The notes below the pieces were generated by a model. The model saw nothing but the letters and a program-made list of their open reading frames with translations, did not search any database and was not told where the DNA came from. A DNA stretch of 17,496 nt from Pseudomonadota bacterium. GTDB lineage: Bacteria; Chloroflexota; UBA6077; JAJPHF01. The DNA is taken from NCBI GenBank assembly GCA_021325365.1, contig JAJPHF010000088.1, forward strand, positions 1-17,496. The letters are read 5' to 3'. A program made the position numbers and the translations under genes. Shown here piece after piece: positions 1-6,525 of this stretch (positions within the stretch are counted from its first letter, which is position 1; each line of letters opens with the position of its first letter).

Positions 1-2
1 AG

Positions 3-589
3 GCGCAGTGCCTGCGGCCGGTGCTGAACATCACGGCGCTCACGCATCGCCGCGGCGCGTGGTACCAGGACGTCTTCTCCGGGCACCAGGGGCACTGGAA
101 CCTCGGCGCCATCCCGAAGGAGGGGAGCGTCTACAACGCGCTGCAGCGCCGCTTCGGCAACATCGAGGCCGTGTCGCTGCCCTACTCGGGCTGCGGCCGC
201 CTCGCCTGCTACGTCTCGATCCACAAGACGCGGGAGGCCAGGGCAAGGAAGTCGCCATCACGACGCTGCCGGAGTCCTGGACCTTCGAGGTGATCATCGT
301 GGTGGACGCCGACGTGGACGTGTACAACGAGCGGGACGTGCTCTGGGCCGTCTACACCTACGTCGACCCGCTCCGCGACATCGACGTCATTCACAACTTC
401 ACGAAGAACGTCTTCACGTCGGCCTTCCAGGGCCAGCGCATCCTCATCGACGCGACGAAGCCGCTGGACGTGGCGTTCCCGGAGCGCTTCCGCATGCCGC
501 CCGACGTGATGCGCCGCATCGACCTCGACGAGTGGATCGAGCAGGGCGGCATCCGGACGCCACAGCGCACCCCCGCGACGCCGCGCTAA
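3..589 (+). CDS. UbiD-family (prFMN-dependent) decarboxylase, 5'-truncated and frameshifted
   Basis: C-terminal ~195 residues of a UbiD-type reversible decarboxylase. The family uses prenylated FMN to remove or add CO2 on aromatic or unsaturated acids. The reading frame is open from base 3, so the N-terminus lies outside the window. Visible family features are LNITALTHRRGAWYQD, then a stretch ending in YVSIHKTRE, then VIIVVDADVDVYNERDVLWA, the conserved C-terminal-domain strand. The first half reads in frame 3 (3-236) and the second in frame 2 (from about 239). Continuity is restored if one base is added at 237-238, turning RE-[GC] into RE-G-QGKE. This is either a real -1 frameshift (pseudogene) or an assembly error. 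Stop TAA is at 587-589. The next gene starts 12 bases later, so the two are probably co-transcribed. Substrate cannot be told from this part. Family assignment is confident; functionality is not. Confidence 0.85.
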   Translation, partial: AVPAAGAEHHGAHASPRRVVPGRLLRAPGALEPRRHPEGGERLQRAAAPLRQHRGRVAALLGLRPPRLLRLDPQDAGGQGKEVAITTLPESWTFEVIIVVDADVDVYNERDVLWAVYTYVDPLRDIDVIHNFTKNVFTSAFQGQRILIDATKPLDVAFPERFRMPPDVMRRIDLDEWIEQGGIRTPQRTPATPR

Positions 590-601
590 GAGGGAGAGCC
601 A

Positions 602-763
602 ATGGACCGCATCTTCTGGGTGAAGTGCCCCGGCTGCGCCAATCGCTTCTACTGCGATTGGACGCTGCGCCACGCCGGCTACGACCTGATTTGCCCGTAT
701 TGCCGCCGCGGCTTCCTGCCTGACGAGAGTCCCGAGCTGGACGAGCGCTGGTTCGGCCACTAA
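602..763 (+). CDS. 53-aa zinc-ribbon protein, probable UbiD accessory subunit
   Basis: Short ORF starting ATG at 602 and ending TAA at 761-763, preceded by the purine-rich ribosome-binding site AGAGGGAGAG (589-598). The product has two CxxC knuckles, CPGC (residues 9-12) and CPYC (31-34), spaced as in a four-cysteine zinc ribbon, with an extra Cys18 and an acidic C-terminal tail (PDESPELDE). It has no signal peptide or membrane segment. It lies 12 bases after the UbiD-family gene in the same direction. Multi-subunit UbiD-type decarboxylases such as VdcBCD and EcdBCD are known to carry a small cysteine-pair subunit D. By position and motif this could be a shorter equivalent, but that is inference and no clear sequence match to VdcD is seen. 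A stand-alone rubredoxin-like or regulatory zinc-finger role is the alternative. Confidence 0.75.
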   Translation: MDRIFWVKCPGCANRFYCDWTLRHAGYDLICPYCRRGFLPDESPELDERWFGH

Positions 764-833
764 GCATCTGGCCGAGGAAGGCAAGTGGGTTTGGCGTAGC
801 CAAACCCACTTGCCTTCCTCGGCAACCGGCTTA
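761..833. repeat. Long perfect hairpin (25-bp stem, 3-nt loop) with an outer stem
   Basis: The arm 771-795 is the exact reverse complement of 799-823, separated by the loop GTA (796-798). Outside a 5x5 internal loop a further 5-bp stem pairs TAAGC (761-765) with GCTTA (829-833). The outer stem includes the stop codon of the zinc-ribbon gene. There is no T-run after it, so it is not a classical rho-independent terminator. It could still be a T-less terminator or 3' stabiliser for the UbiD mRNA, or a copy of a dispersed palindromic (REP/MITE-like) element. Confidence 0.85.
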
Positions 834-876
834 GCGCGCAGCCCCGTGGGGCTTCGCCGTGGGTCACGCCGCAAGC

Positions 877-906
877 TGGACTGCCGCGGGCCGCGTGCCG
901 TATCCT
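877..906 (+). promoter_or_regulatory. Possible promoter for the methyltransferase gene
   Basis: TGGACT (877-882) and TATCCT (901-906) are separated by 18 bases, each matching the sigma-70-type consensus at 4 of 6 positions. The pair lies about 60 bases before the chosen GTG start. This is a weak call by eye only. The element is preceded by a small hairpin (AGCCC/GGGCT, 840-853). Confidence 0.3.
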
Positions 907-951
907 AGCCGGGGTCGCCGCCCGAACCGTCGCGGGTGGCCAGGCCCGGGC

Positions 952-959
952 AGGGGAGG
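952..959 (+). promoter_or_regulatory. Ribosome binding site deciding the methyltransferase start
   Basis: AGGGGAGG lies six bases before GTG 966, favouring it over the in-frame GTG at 936, which has no such site and would put this purine block inside the coding region. Confidence 0.6.
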
Positions 960-965
960 CGCGGG

Positions 966-1697
966 GTGAGGCTGGTCGAGGCGGCCCCGGATTCGGTCGA
1001 GGCCGTCGGCGTCGAGACGCTGCTCCGCATGGCCGATGTCGCAGCGTACAACGACTGGGTCTATCGCCGCATTCGTCCCTACCTCGGCGATCGGCTGCTG
1101 GAAGTGGGCTGCGGCATCGGCAACATGAGCGGCTACTACGCGGACCGCCCCCTGCTCGTCTGCCTCGATCTGCTCGTGGAATCGCTCGCCCTCGTCCGCG
1201 CCAAGCTCGGCGATTGCCCGAGCCTGCACACTGTCCAGGGCGACATCTGCGCCGAGGCCACAATCGCCGCGCTGGCGGACTACCGCTTCGACACCGCCGT
1301 CATGCTAAACGTGCTGGAGCACATCGCGGACGACGCCGGCGCGCTGGCCGCCATCCATCGCCTGCTGGAGCCCGGCGGGCGGCTGGTCCTGCTGCTGCCC
1401 GCCGAACGCTACCTCTACGGCACGCTCGACCGCGCGCTCGGCCACTACCGCCGCTACGAGCCAGCCACCGTGCGCCCCCTGCTCGAGCGGAGCGGGTACC
1501 AGATCGAGCTGCTGGAGTACATGAACCTGGCCGGCATCCTCGGCTGGTTCCTGAATGGCCGGGTGTTGCGGCGTCGCCTGTTGCCCCGCCCGCAGCTTGC
1601 CGCCTTCAACGTGCTGGCGCCGCTCTTCGAGCGCCTCGAAGGCGTGATCCGCCCACCGCGTGGGCAGTCGCTGCTCGTGGTCTGCCGCCGGCCATAG
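966..1697 (+). CDS. Class I SAM-dependent methyltransferase
   Basis: 243-aa soluble protein with the Rossmann-type methyltransferase fold. SAM-binding motif I is LLEVGCGIGNMSG (about residues 44-56), the acidic residue ending strand 2 is in VCLDLL (about 68), and the post-II/III region reads MLNVLEHIADDAGAL (about 113-127). LEPGGRLVLLLPA is the usual strand before the substrate region. The LNVLEHI signature and the tail resemble methyltransferases found with glycosyltransferases in polysaccharide and lipid loci. No such genes are adjacent, so the substrate is unknown. The GTG start at 966 is chosen for its ribosome-binding site; GTG 936 would add 10 residues. The gene converges on the dehydratase gene with only 19 bases between the stops. 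Confidence 0.88.
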   Translation: MRLVEAAPDSVEAVGVETLLRMADVAAYNDWVYRRIRPYLGDRLLEVGCGIGNMSGYYADRPLLVCLDLLVESLALVRAKLGDCPSLHTVQGDICAEATIAALADYRFDTAVMLNVLEHIADDAGALAAIHRLLEPGGRLVLLLPAERYLYGTLDRALGHYRRYEPATVRPLLERSGYQIELLEYMNLAGILGWFLNGRVLRRRLLPRPQLAAFNVLAPLFERLEGVIRPPRGQSLLVVCRRP

Positions 1698-1716
1698 CGT
1701 GGGGGCGGCCGGCCAG

Positions 1717-2073
1717 TTAAGCGGTCGCCGCCGCCCGGTCCGCCGCGTAGGCTCGATCGCACTTCGCGGCGAACACGAAGTCGCTCTCGGTCAGACCGTC
1801 GATCTTGTGGGTCCACACCTCCACGCCCAGCCGCCCCCAGGCGACGTGCAGATCGGGATGGTGCTGCTGTTCCTCGGCGATCGCGGCCACCCGGTTGGCG
1901 AGCGCCATCGCCTCGGCGAAGTTCTTCACGCGGTAGGTGCGGACCAGCTTCTTGTCGCGCTCCACTTCCCAGCCGTCGAGCTGGGCGAGGAGCGGCGCGA
2001 TCTGGGCCGCGGTGAGGGGCGGCACGCCGCCCTTGCACGGCACGCAGGTTTGGTCGGCCAGACTAGCTTGCAT
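1717..2073 (-). CDS. phhB: 4a-hydroxytetrahydrobiopterin dehydratase (pterin-4a-carbinolamine dehydratase)
   Basis: 118-aa PCD/DCoH-family enzyme that dehydrates 4a-carbinolamine to regenerate the pterin cofactor after aromatic amino acid hydroxylation. It may also act in other pterin chemistry, since many bacteria carrying it lack phenylalanine hydroxylase. The family signature is clear: EEQQHHPDLHV (HHP at residues 71-73), WTHK (His89) and GLTESDFVFA (Asp98), the residues that form the active site. The N-terminal CVPCKGG is usual for bacterial members. ATG 2073 is preferred; an upstream TTG at 2088 would add five residues. The LysM gene upstream on the same strand ends 75 bases earlier, so read-through is possible, but no functional link is evident. 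No hydroxylase gene is in the window. Confidence 0.93.
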   Translation of the reverse strand: MQASLADQTCVPCKGGVPPLTAAQIAPLLAQLDGWEVERDKKLVRTYRVKNFAEAMALANRVAAIAEEQQHHPDLHVAWGRLGVEVWTHKIDGLTESDFVFAAKCDRAYAADRAAATA

Positions 2074-2148
2074 GGCTTCCCCCGTCAACGGGCGTTCGGC
2101 GGGCCGGCGCTGAGGGGCACCGGCTCGTCCATATGGTATCGCGGGGGA

Positions 2149-3663
2149 TCAGAACACGTCGTACTGGTAGAGGTTGTACTGGTCCATCAGGCGGATGAGC
2201 TTCGCCCCGTAGGCCGGGTCGGTGGCGTAGCCGGCGTCGGCGATGGCCTGGGCGAACGCGCGGGGATCGGCGGCCAGGTAGAGCGCCGGCCAGTAGCGAG
2301 AGTTCTGGCGGAAGAACCAGCCATGATCCGCGAACGACGCCTCGAGGCTAGCGTAGGCGCGGAACGGCTCGTAGCTCTCCACGTCCTCGTCGTCCACCAC
2401 CTCCCAGGCGGGCATCCAGTAGACGCTCTGGCCGGGCACTGCGCCATTGCTCTTGATGCCAAAGAAGTTGTTCGCCGCCCGCGCCAGCACGCTATCGCCC
2501 CAGTCCGACTCCAGGATCGCCTGCGCGATCGTGACCGACGCCGGCACGCCGGTCTGCCGCGCCGACGCCTGAGCGGGGACCACCGCCGCCGCAATGAACT
2601 GCGCCTTCTGCTGCTGGCCCGTCCCGGGCGCGGGCCAGGCCGCGCCGCGCGCCGGGACGATCGCCAGCGGCCGGCCGCCCGGGATCAGGACGCGCTGGCC
2701 GGACGGGAGCGCATCGCCCGCTCCCAGCCCGTTGGCCGCCGCGATGTCCGCAGCCGCCACGCCGTAGCGCTGGGCCAGCCCCGCCACGGTATCGCCCGGC
2801 GCGACCGTCTGCAGCACGCCGGACACGGGCAGCACGGTCAGCGCCTGGCCCACCAGCAAGCGGTCGGGGTCGGGCAGGTAGTTCGCCGCGCGCAACGTGT
2901 CCACGTCAATGCCGAAGCGCTGCGCGATCCGAGTCAACGAGTCGCCCGGCCCGACGACGTAGGTCTGCACCCGCTCCACCAGCGGACGCGGGTCGACCGC
3001 AGAGGGCGGCGGACTCACCGCCATTCCGTCCGCCGTGTCGGCGCCGCCCGCGGCGGTCGCGCCCGCCGGGGCCGACGCGGCCGCCGCAACCGTCGCGTCC
3101 GCGCCTGTGGCGCCAAGCGAATCAGCCCCGGTGGTGGCCCCCGCCGCGGGATCGGTCGCCGCCAGCGCGGGCGTCTCGTCGCCCGCGGCATCGTCCGCGG
3201 CCGCGGCTTGACTCGCTGCAATCGCCGGTGTCGCGCCGGCCGACGCGGCGCCATCCGCGGTGGGCGAATCGCCAGGAGCCGGCGCAGCAGCCGTCTCTAG
3301 CTCACTCGCCGCGAGCCCATCCGCCCCCGCGTCCGGAGGCCCCACCTCGGGCGGCGCCACTGCCGCGGCTCCGTAGGCGCCACTCGCGGAAGCGCGTGTG
3401 TCGAGCGTCGCGGCGGCGTCCGGCGCGGGCGAAGCGACGGGGGGCGCGGTGTCGGTCAGCGTCGCAGCCGTCGGGACGCTGGCCGGGCGTGACCACGGCG
3501 CCGCATGAACGTTCGGCGACCAGACGACCAGCGTCAGCGCCAACACAACAGCCGCGCCGAACACCGCCAGCGGCCTAGTAGCTACCAGCCGCGCGTTCTC
3601 GCCCGGCGCGCCGGCGCGGGGCGGAGGGGTGCGATGGAGAGCGCGCGCAAATATTCCGGGCAC
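2149..3663 (-). CDS. Secreted or anchored LysM-repeat protein with C-terminal glucosaminidase domain
   Basis: Cell-wall hydrolase of about 504 aa, expected to cut the glycan strand of peptidoglycan outside the membrane. In order it has a positively charged N-terminus with one hydrophobic segment (PLAVFGAAVVLALTLVVW, about residues 32-48, signal or anchor), a ~170-residue low-complexity Ala/Pro/Asp/Thr-rich spacer, LysM1 (from TYVVGPGDSLTRIAQRFG, about 234-280), LysM2 (from TVAPGDTVAGLAQRYG, about 283-328) and a FlgJ/LytG-like glucosaminidase domain (about 354-504). The probable catalytic Glu385 lies in AQAILESDWG, followed by NNFFGIKS, SYEPFRAYAS and GYATDPAYGAKLI. The start is uncertain. GTG 3663 has TGAGG six bases upstream; ATG 3714 would add 17 residues without a good binding site. 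The frame stays open to 3972 but there it runs antisense through the tRNA gene, so that part is not coding. Confidence 0.88.
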   Translation of the reverse strand: MPGIFARALHRTPPPRAGAPGENARLVATRPLAVFGAAVVLALTLVVWSPNVHAAPWSRPASVPTAATLTDTAPPVASPAPDAAATLDTRASASGAYGAAAVAPPEVGPPDAGADGLAASELETAAAPAPGDSPTADGAASAGATPAIAASQAAAADDAAGDETPALAATDPAAGATTGADSLGATGADATVAAAASAPAGATAAGGADTADGMAVSPPPSAVDPRPLVERVQTYVVGPGDSLTRIAQRFGIDVDTLRAANYLPDPDRLLVGQALTVLPVSGVLQTVAPGDTVAGLAQRYGVAAADIAAANGLGAGDALPSGQRVLIPGGRPLAIVPARGAAWPAPGTGQQQKAQFIAAAVVPAQASARQTGVPASVTIAQAILESDWGDSVLARAANNFFGIKSNGAVPGQSVYWMPAWEVVDDEDVESYEPFRAYASLEASFADHGWFFRQNSRYWPALYLAADPRAFAQAIADAGYATDPAYGAKLIRLMDQYNLYQYDVF

Positions 3664-3891
3664 AGTATGCCTCAGCCCTCGTGGCAAGAGAGAATGGACC
3701 GAGCCTCGTAGCATCGCGCGAACCGACCGGCGGAATCTGGCCGTCGATTCGCACGACGAATACTTCGGTCTAGGCGAAGTTATAGAACAAATGCCGCGTG
3801 GTGTGCCACCGATTTCCGCGTGGCCGCCGGGGCGGGATTGGCACGGTTGGACGAGGCGGTACGCGCACGGGCAGCCGTGGTAAACTGCGGT

Positions 3892-3964
3892 GGGCCGGTA
3901 GCTCAGTTGGCAGAGCAGCGGACTTTTAATCCGAGGGTCCAGGGTTCGAGTCCCTGCCGGCCTA
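3892..3964 (+). tRNA. trnK: tRNA-Lys (anticodon TTT)
   Basis: 73-nt cloverleaf. Acceptor stem is GGGCCGG (3892-3898) with CCGGCCT (3957-3963). D stem is GCTC/GAGC (3901-3904, 3913-3916). The anticodon loop CTTTTAA (3923-3929) gives anticodon TTT (3925-3927). T stem is CAGGG/CCCTG around TTCGAGT (3940-3956). The discriminator is A3964. CCA is not fully encoded (ACCCC follows), so it must be added after transcription. The bottom pair of the anticodon stem is a G3918-A3934 mismatch; all other stems pair. A TAAACT box at 3881-3886 could be a -10 element, but no convincing -35 was found. Confidence 0.95.
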
Positions 3965-3991
3965 CCCCGCAAGCCACGAGTCTGGCGCCGG

Positions 3992-4030
3992 AATCTCCAG
4001 GTTGGCTGTATGCTACCTGGGGATTTCTAT
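3992..4030 (+). terminator. Probable terminator of the tRNA-Lys transcript
   Basis: AATCTCCAGGT (3992-4002) pairs with ACCTGGGGATT (4015-4025), an 11-bp stem with one G-T wobble and a 12-nt loop. It is followed by a short T-containing tail (TTCTAT). It lies 28 bases after the tRNA on the same strand. The T-run is imperfect, hence moderate confidence. Confidence 0.5.
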
Positions 4031-4109
4031 GCCCTTCCTAGCGAGGGTTGCGCCGGAGCACGAGCTTCCCGAGTCCATCACGGGCGTTGGGACCTCTGCA
4101 GCGAGGGTC

Positions 4110-4138
4110 TTGCGGAGCGGGCGGTGACGCCGTATACC
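4110..4138 (+). promoter_or_regulatory. Candidate promoter for the secreted Ig-like protein gene
   Basis: TTGCGG (4110-4115) and TATACC (4133-4138) with a 17-base spacer, about 50 bases before the ATG at 4191. It matches the housekeeping consensus at 3 and 4 of 6 positions. Seen by eye only. Confidence 0.4.
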
Positions 4139-4190
4139 CTGGGCTGAGGAGTGCGACCGTGGCGTAGGGCTGGCGACAGGGGGTGCGCGG

Positions 4191-5252
4191 ATGAGTGCAG
4201 CTGCAACCTGGCGGGCCCGGGGCGCCCTCGGCCTCGTGGCGCTCCTACTCGTGGGGGCTGGCTACCCTGTCGGGGTGACACGCGCGGCGCCAGCGGGCCA
4301 GGTCGACCCCAACGTCGTCGTGCAGATCACGAGCCCGCAGCCCGGGCAGCAGCTGCAAGGCCAGGTGGAGATCGCCGGCTACGCGGCCGACCAGCGCAGT
4401 CCGTCGGGGTCCGGCCTGAACGAGCGGGACATCCGCCTCTATTTGAACGACGCGTCGGACGAGCAAAACCTCGTCGACTACGCCGCGGCAGGGCTGGATA
4501 GTCCGTCCGCAGCGGCAGCGCTCGGCCCGCGGTTCGCGCAAGTGGGTTTCGGGGATACCTGGCAGACGTGCGCGTTCCCCCCGGGACACTACCAGCTGAT
4601 CGTCTGGGTCTCCAGTCTGGTCGCGCCGGGCAGCCGGAACGTGGCAAGCGTCGACGTGGACGTGGCGCCCTGTCCGCCGGGTCAGTCCCTCTACTCGCTC
4701 CAGGCCGACACTATCCGCATCTCGCCGCCCGACGCCAGGGGTATTCGAGTCCCGCAGCTCTTTGCGGACGTTGCGGCTGGCGCCGACATGCGCTGCGCTC
4801 CCGCCGACGAGTTCTGCGCCTACGATATTCGCTTTCGTGAAGTGCCCGGCCCGACCGGCTCGCTAACGAACGCCCGGACCGACGGCTTCTATTTCTTCAA
4901 CGTCAGCCCGACGCGCGGGACCATCTCGCTGTACTACCGCCCGCCCGCGGCTGACCCGTCGGTCGGCTCCTCCCGGGACGTGCGGCTCGTGCCGCCGACG
5001 CCGTCGCCGGTCGTGCGCCGCGGCACGGCCACGAACCGGCTGGCGGTCGTGGTGCAGGGCGACTGGATCCGCTGCTTCGTCAACGGGGAGCAGGTGGTGG
5101 ACGTCCACGACACGCAGGGCAAGTGGGGACAGATGGCCTGGGGCGCGGAAAGCGTCGCCCACGCCCCGTCGGTTGAAGTGGACGTGGCGAACGCCGTGAT
5201 TACCACGCCAGGGCCCCTGGCCGCGCTAGGGCCGGTGCTCGCGGGCTCGTAG
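4191..5252 (+). CDS. Exported two-domain protein (Ig-like plus lectin-like), function unknown
   Basis: 353-aa protein with a Sec-type signal peptide (charged MSAAATWRAR, then hydrophobic LGLVALLLVGAGY, cleavage probably near TRAAPA, residue 33). Residues ~41-160 begin VVVQITSPQPGQQLQGQVEI, the start typical of bacterial Ig-like beta-sandwich domains. Residues ~170-345 end with NRLAVVVQGDWIRCFVNGE and VEVDVANAVITTP. This pattern recalls concanavalin-like or DUF1080-type domains, where a 'flow into small molecules' strand and a 'cyclic cofactor-free' jelly roll are seen; the fold call is inference. No catalytic motif is recognised. Cysteines at about 127, 161, 192, 199 and 295 could form disulfides outside the cell. 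ATG 4191 has AGGGGG (4179-4184) upstream. The substrate-binding lipoprotein gene starts 53 bases downstream on the same strand. Confidence 0.8.
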   Translation: MSAAATWRARGALGLVALLLVGAGYPVGVTRAAPAGQVDPNVVVQITSPQPGQQLQGQVEIAGYAADQRSPSGSGLNERDIRLYLNDASDEQNLVDYAAAGLDSPSAAAALGPRFAQVGFGDTWQTCAFPPGHYQLIVWVSSLVAPGSRNVASVDVDVAPCPPGQSLYSLQADTIRISPPDARGIRVPQLFADVAAGADMRCAPADEFCAYDIRFREVPGPTGSLTNARTDGFYFFNVSPTRGTISLYYRPPAADPSVGSSRDVRLVPPTPSPVVRRGTATNRLAVVVQGDWIRCFVNGEQVVDVHDTQGKWGQMAWGAESVAHAPSVEVDVANAVITTPGPLAALGPVLAGS

Positions 5253-5305
5253 GGCGGGACCCGACTCGTTCCGCACCACCCTCCGGCCTGGGCGAAGGGA
5301 GCGTC

Positions 5306-6430
5306 ATGGGAGGCAGCATGAGGGCAGAGCGCGCGGTCCGTTATCGGTCCAGGCCGACGGGGCGGCTGTGCTGCGCCGCGCTGCTGCCCCTCTTGCTGGC
5401 CGCAGCCTGCCGGCCGGGCACGGCGGGCCCGGTAGCGCCGGCCGGGCCCGGGGCGCCGGACGGCGCGAGCGCGGGGGCGGCGGGCGCGGGCGCGAGGGCC
5501 GGCGATCCGAGCGCCGCGGCGCCGCTCGCGCTCCGCGTCGCCTACGCGTCGCCGGGGGCAGCCCTCGCCCCGGTCTGGGTCGCGTACGAGCAGGGGCTGT
5601 TCCGCGAGCAGGGCCTCGACGTCGATCTAGTCTTCCTGAGCGGCACGCGCACGGACCAGGGAGTGGTCAGCGGCGACACGCCGATCGGCTTCGGCACGAA
5701 CGTCGTCACGTCACGGCTGGGCGGCGCCGACGTCGTGGCGATTGCCGGCGTGGTGAGCCGCATCACGTCGATGCTCTTCGCCCGGCCCGGCAACACGACC
5801 CCGCAAGACTTGCGCGGCAAAGTTGTCTCCTCCACGCTGCCCGGCGCCACGATCAGCGTCGCGACAGTCCTCGTGCTGCGCCACTTTGGGCTGGAGCCCG
5901 GGCGCGACGTGACGATCCAGACGACGGGCGGCGCACCCGAGAAGTTCGCGCTGGTGGTGCAGGGGCTGGCGGATGCCACCCTGCTGTCGCCGCCAGAGGA
6001 CCTGAAAGCGCAGGAGCAAGGCCTCGTCCTGCTCGCCGACATCACCGAGCTGAACATCCCGCTCGTCTACACGGCCGTGGGCACGACCAGCGGCTGGGCG
6101 CGCGCCCACGGCGAGGAGGTCCGGCGCTTCCTGCGCGGCTACGTGAACGCCGTCGCGCTGGCGCGCCGCGATCCGGACGTGGCGCGGACGCTGATCGGCA
6201 AGTACACGCAGACCGACGATCCGGTGCAGGTCGACGCGGCCTACCGCTACTACCGCGACGTGTGGGGCCGCCCCGACTTCCGCGTGCCGCCCGAGGCCGT
6301 CGCCTCGGTGTTGCGCGAGCTGGACACGCCAGGCGCCGACACCGCGCGGCCGGCCGACTTCATCGACAACCGCTTCATCGACGAGCTGCACGACAACGGC
6401 TTCATCCGCCAGTCCGGCGCGCTCGACTAG
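5306..6430 (+). CDS. ABC transporter substrate-binding lipoprotein, NMT1/SsuA/TauA-like
   Basis: 374-aa periplasmic-type binding protein anchored as a lipoprotein: the signal segment LCCAALLPLLLAAAC ends in a lipobox with the lipidated Cys at residue 35. A Gly/Ala/Pro-rich linker (~36-70) follows, then a two-lobe type II binding fold. Visible family features are LRVAYASPGAALAPVWVAYE, EQGLFREQGLDVDLVFLSG, GFGTNVV and DLRGKVVSSTLPGATISV, as in NrtA/SsuA/ThiY relatives. These bind small anions, sulfonates, pyrimidine precursors or aromatic acids. No permease or ATPase gene is in the window, so the ligand cannot be named. Two tandem starts are possible: ATG 5306 (AAGGGAG upstream) and ATG 5318 (GGGAGG four bases upstream), differing by four residues. 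It may be co-transcribed with the upstream secreted-protein gene. The gene converges on the glycosidase gene. Confidence 0.87.
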   Translation: MGGSMRAERAVRYRSRPTGRLCCAALLPLLLAAACRPGTAGPVAPAGPGAPDGASAGAAGAGARAGDPSAAAPLALRVAYASPGAALAPVWVAYEQGLFREQGLDVDLVFLSGTRTDQGVVSGDTPIGFGTNVVTSRLGGADVVAIAGVVSRITSMLFARPGNTTPQDLRGKVVSSTLPGATISVATVLVLRHFGLEPGRDVTIQTTGGAPEKFALVVQGLADATLLSPPEDLKAQEQGLVLLADITELNIPLVYTAVGTTSGWARAHGEEVRRFLRGYVNAVALARRDPDVARTLIGKYTQTDDPVQVDAAYRYYRDVWGRPDFRVPPEAVASVLRELDTPGADTARPADFIDNRFIDELHDNGFIRQSGALD

Positions 6431-6525
6431 CGGCCGCGCTGGCCGCCCTCGTCGCAGCTACAGCAGGTCTCCGCGCCCGTGGAGGGTCGTGTAGACGGTT
6501 GCTCCGTACCGGACGGTCTCGTTTC

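Noticed and set aside
1660..3300. 546-aa plus-strand open frame
   Set aside because: It is antisense to the dehydratase and LysM genes, is Arg/His/Gly-rich, and has no recognisable domain; long shadow frames are expected at this GC content.
3664..3972. Upstream extension of the LysM/glucosaminidase frame to 3972
   Set aside because: Codons from 3964 down to 3892 are the antisense of a complete tRNA-Lys cloverleaf; good internal starts exist at 3663 and 3714.
6431..6525. Bidirectional terminator between the convergent SBP and glycosidase genes
   Set aside because: Only short imperfect inverted repeats (4-bp stems around CGGT/ACCG) and no T-runs are visible, so none is called although one is expected here.
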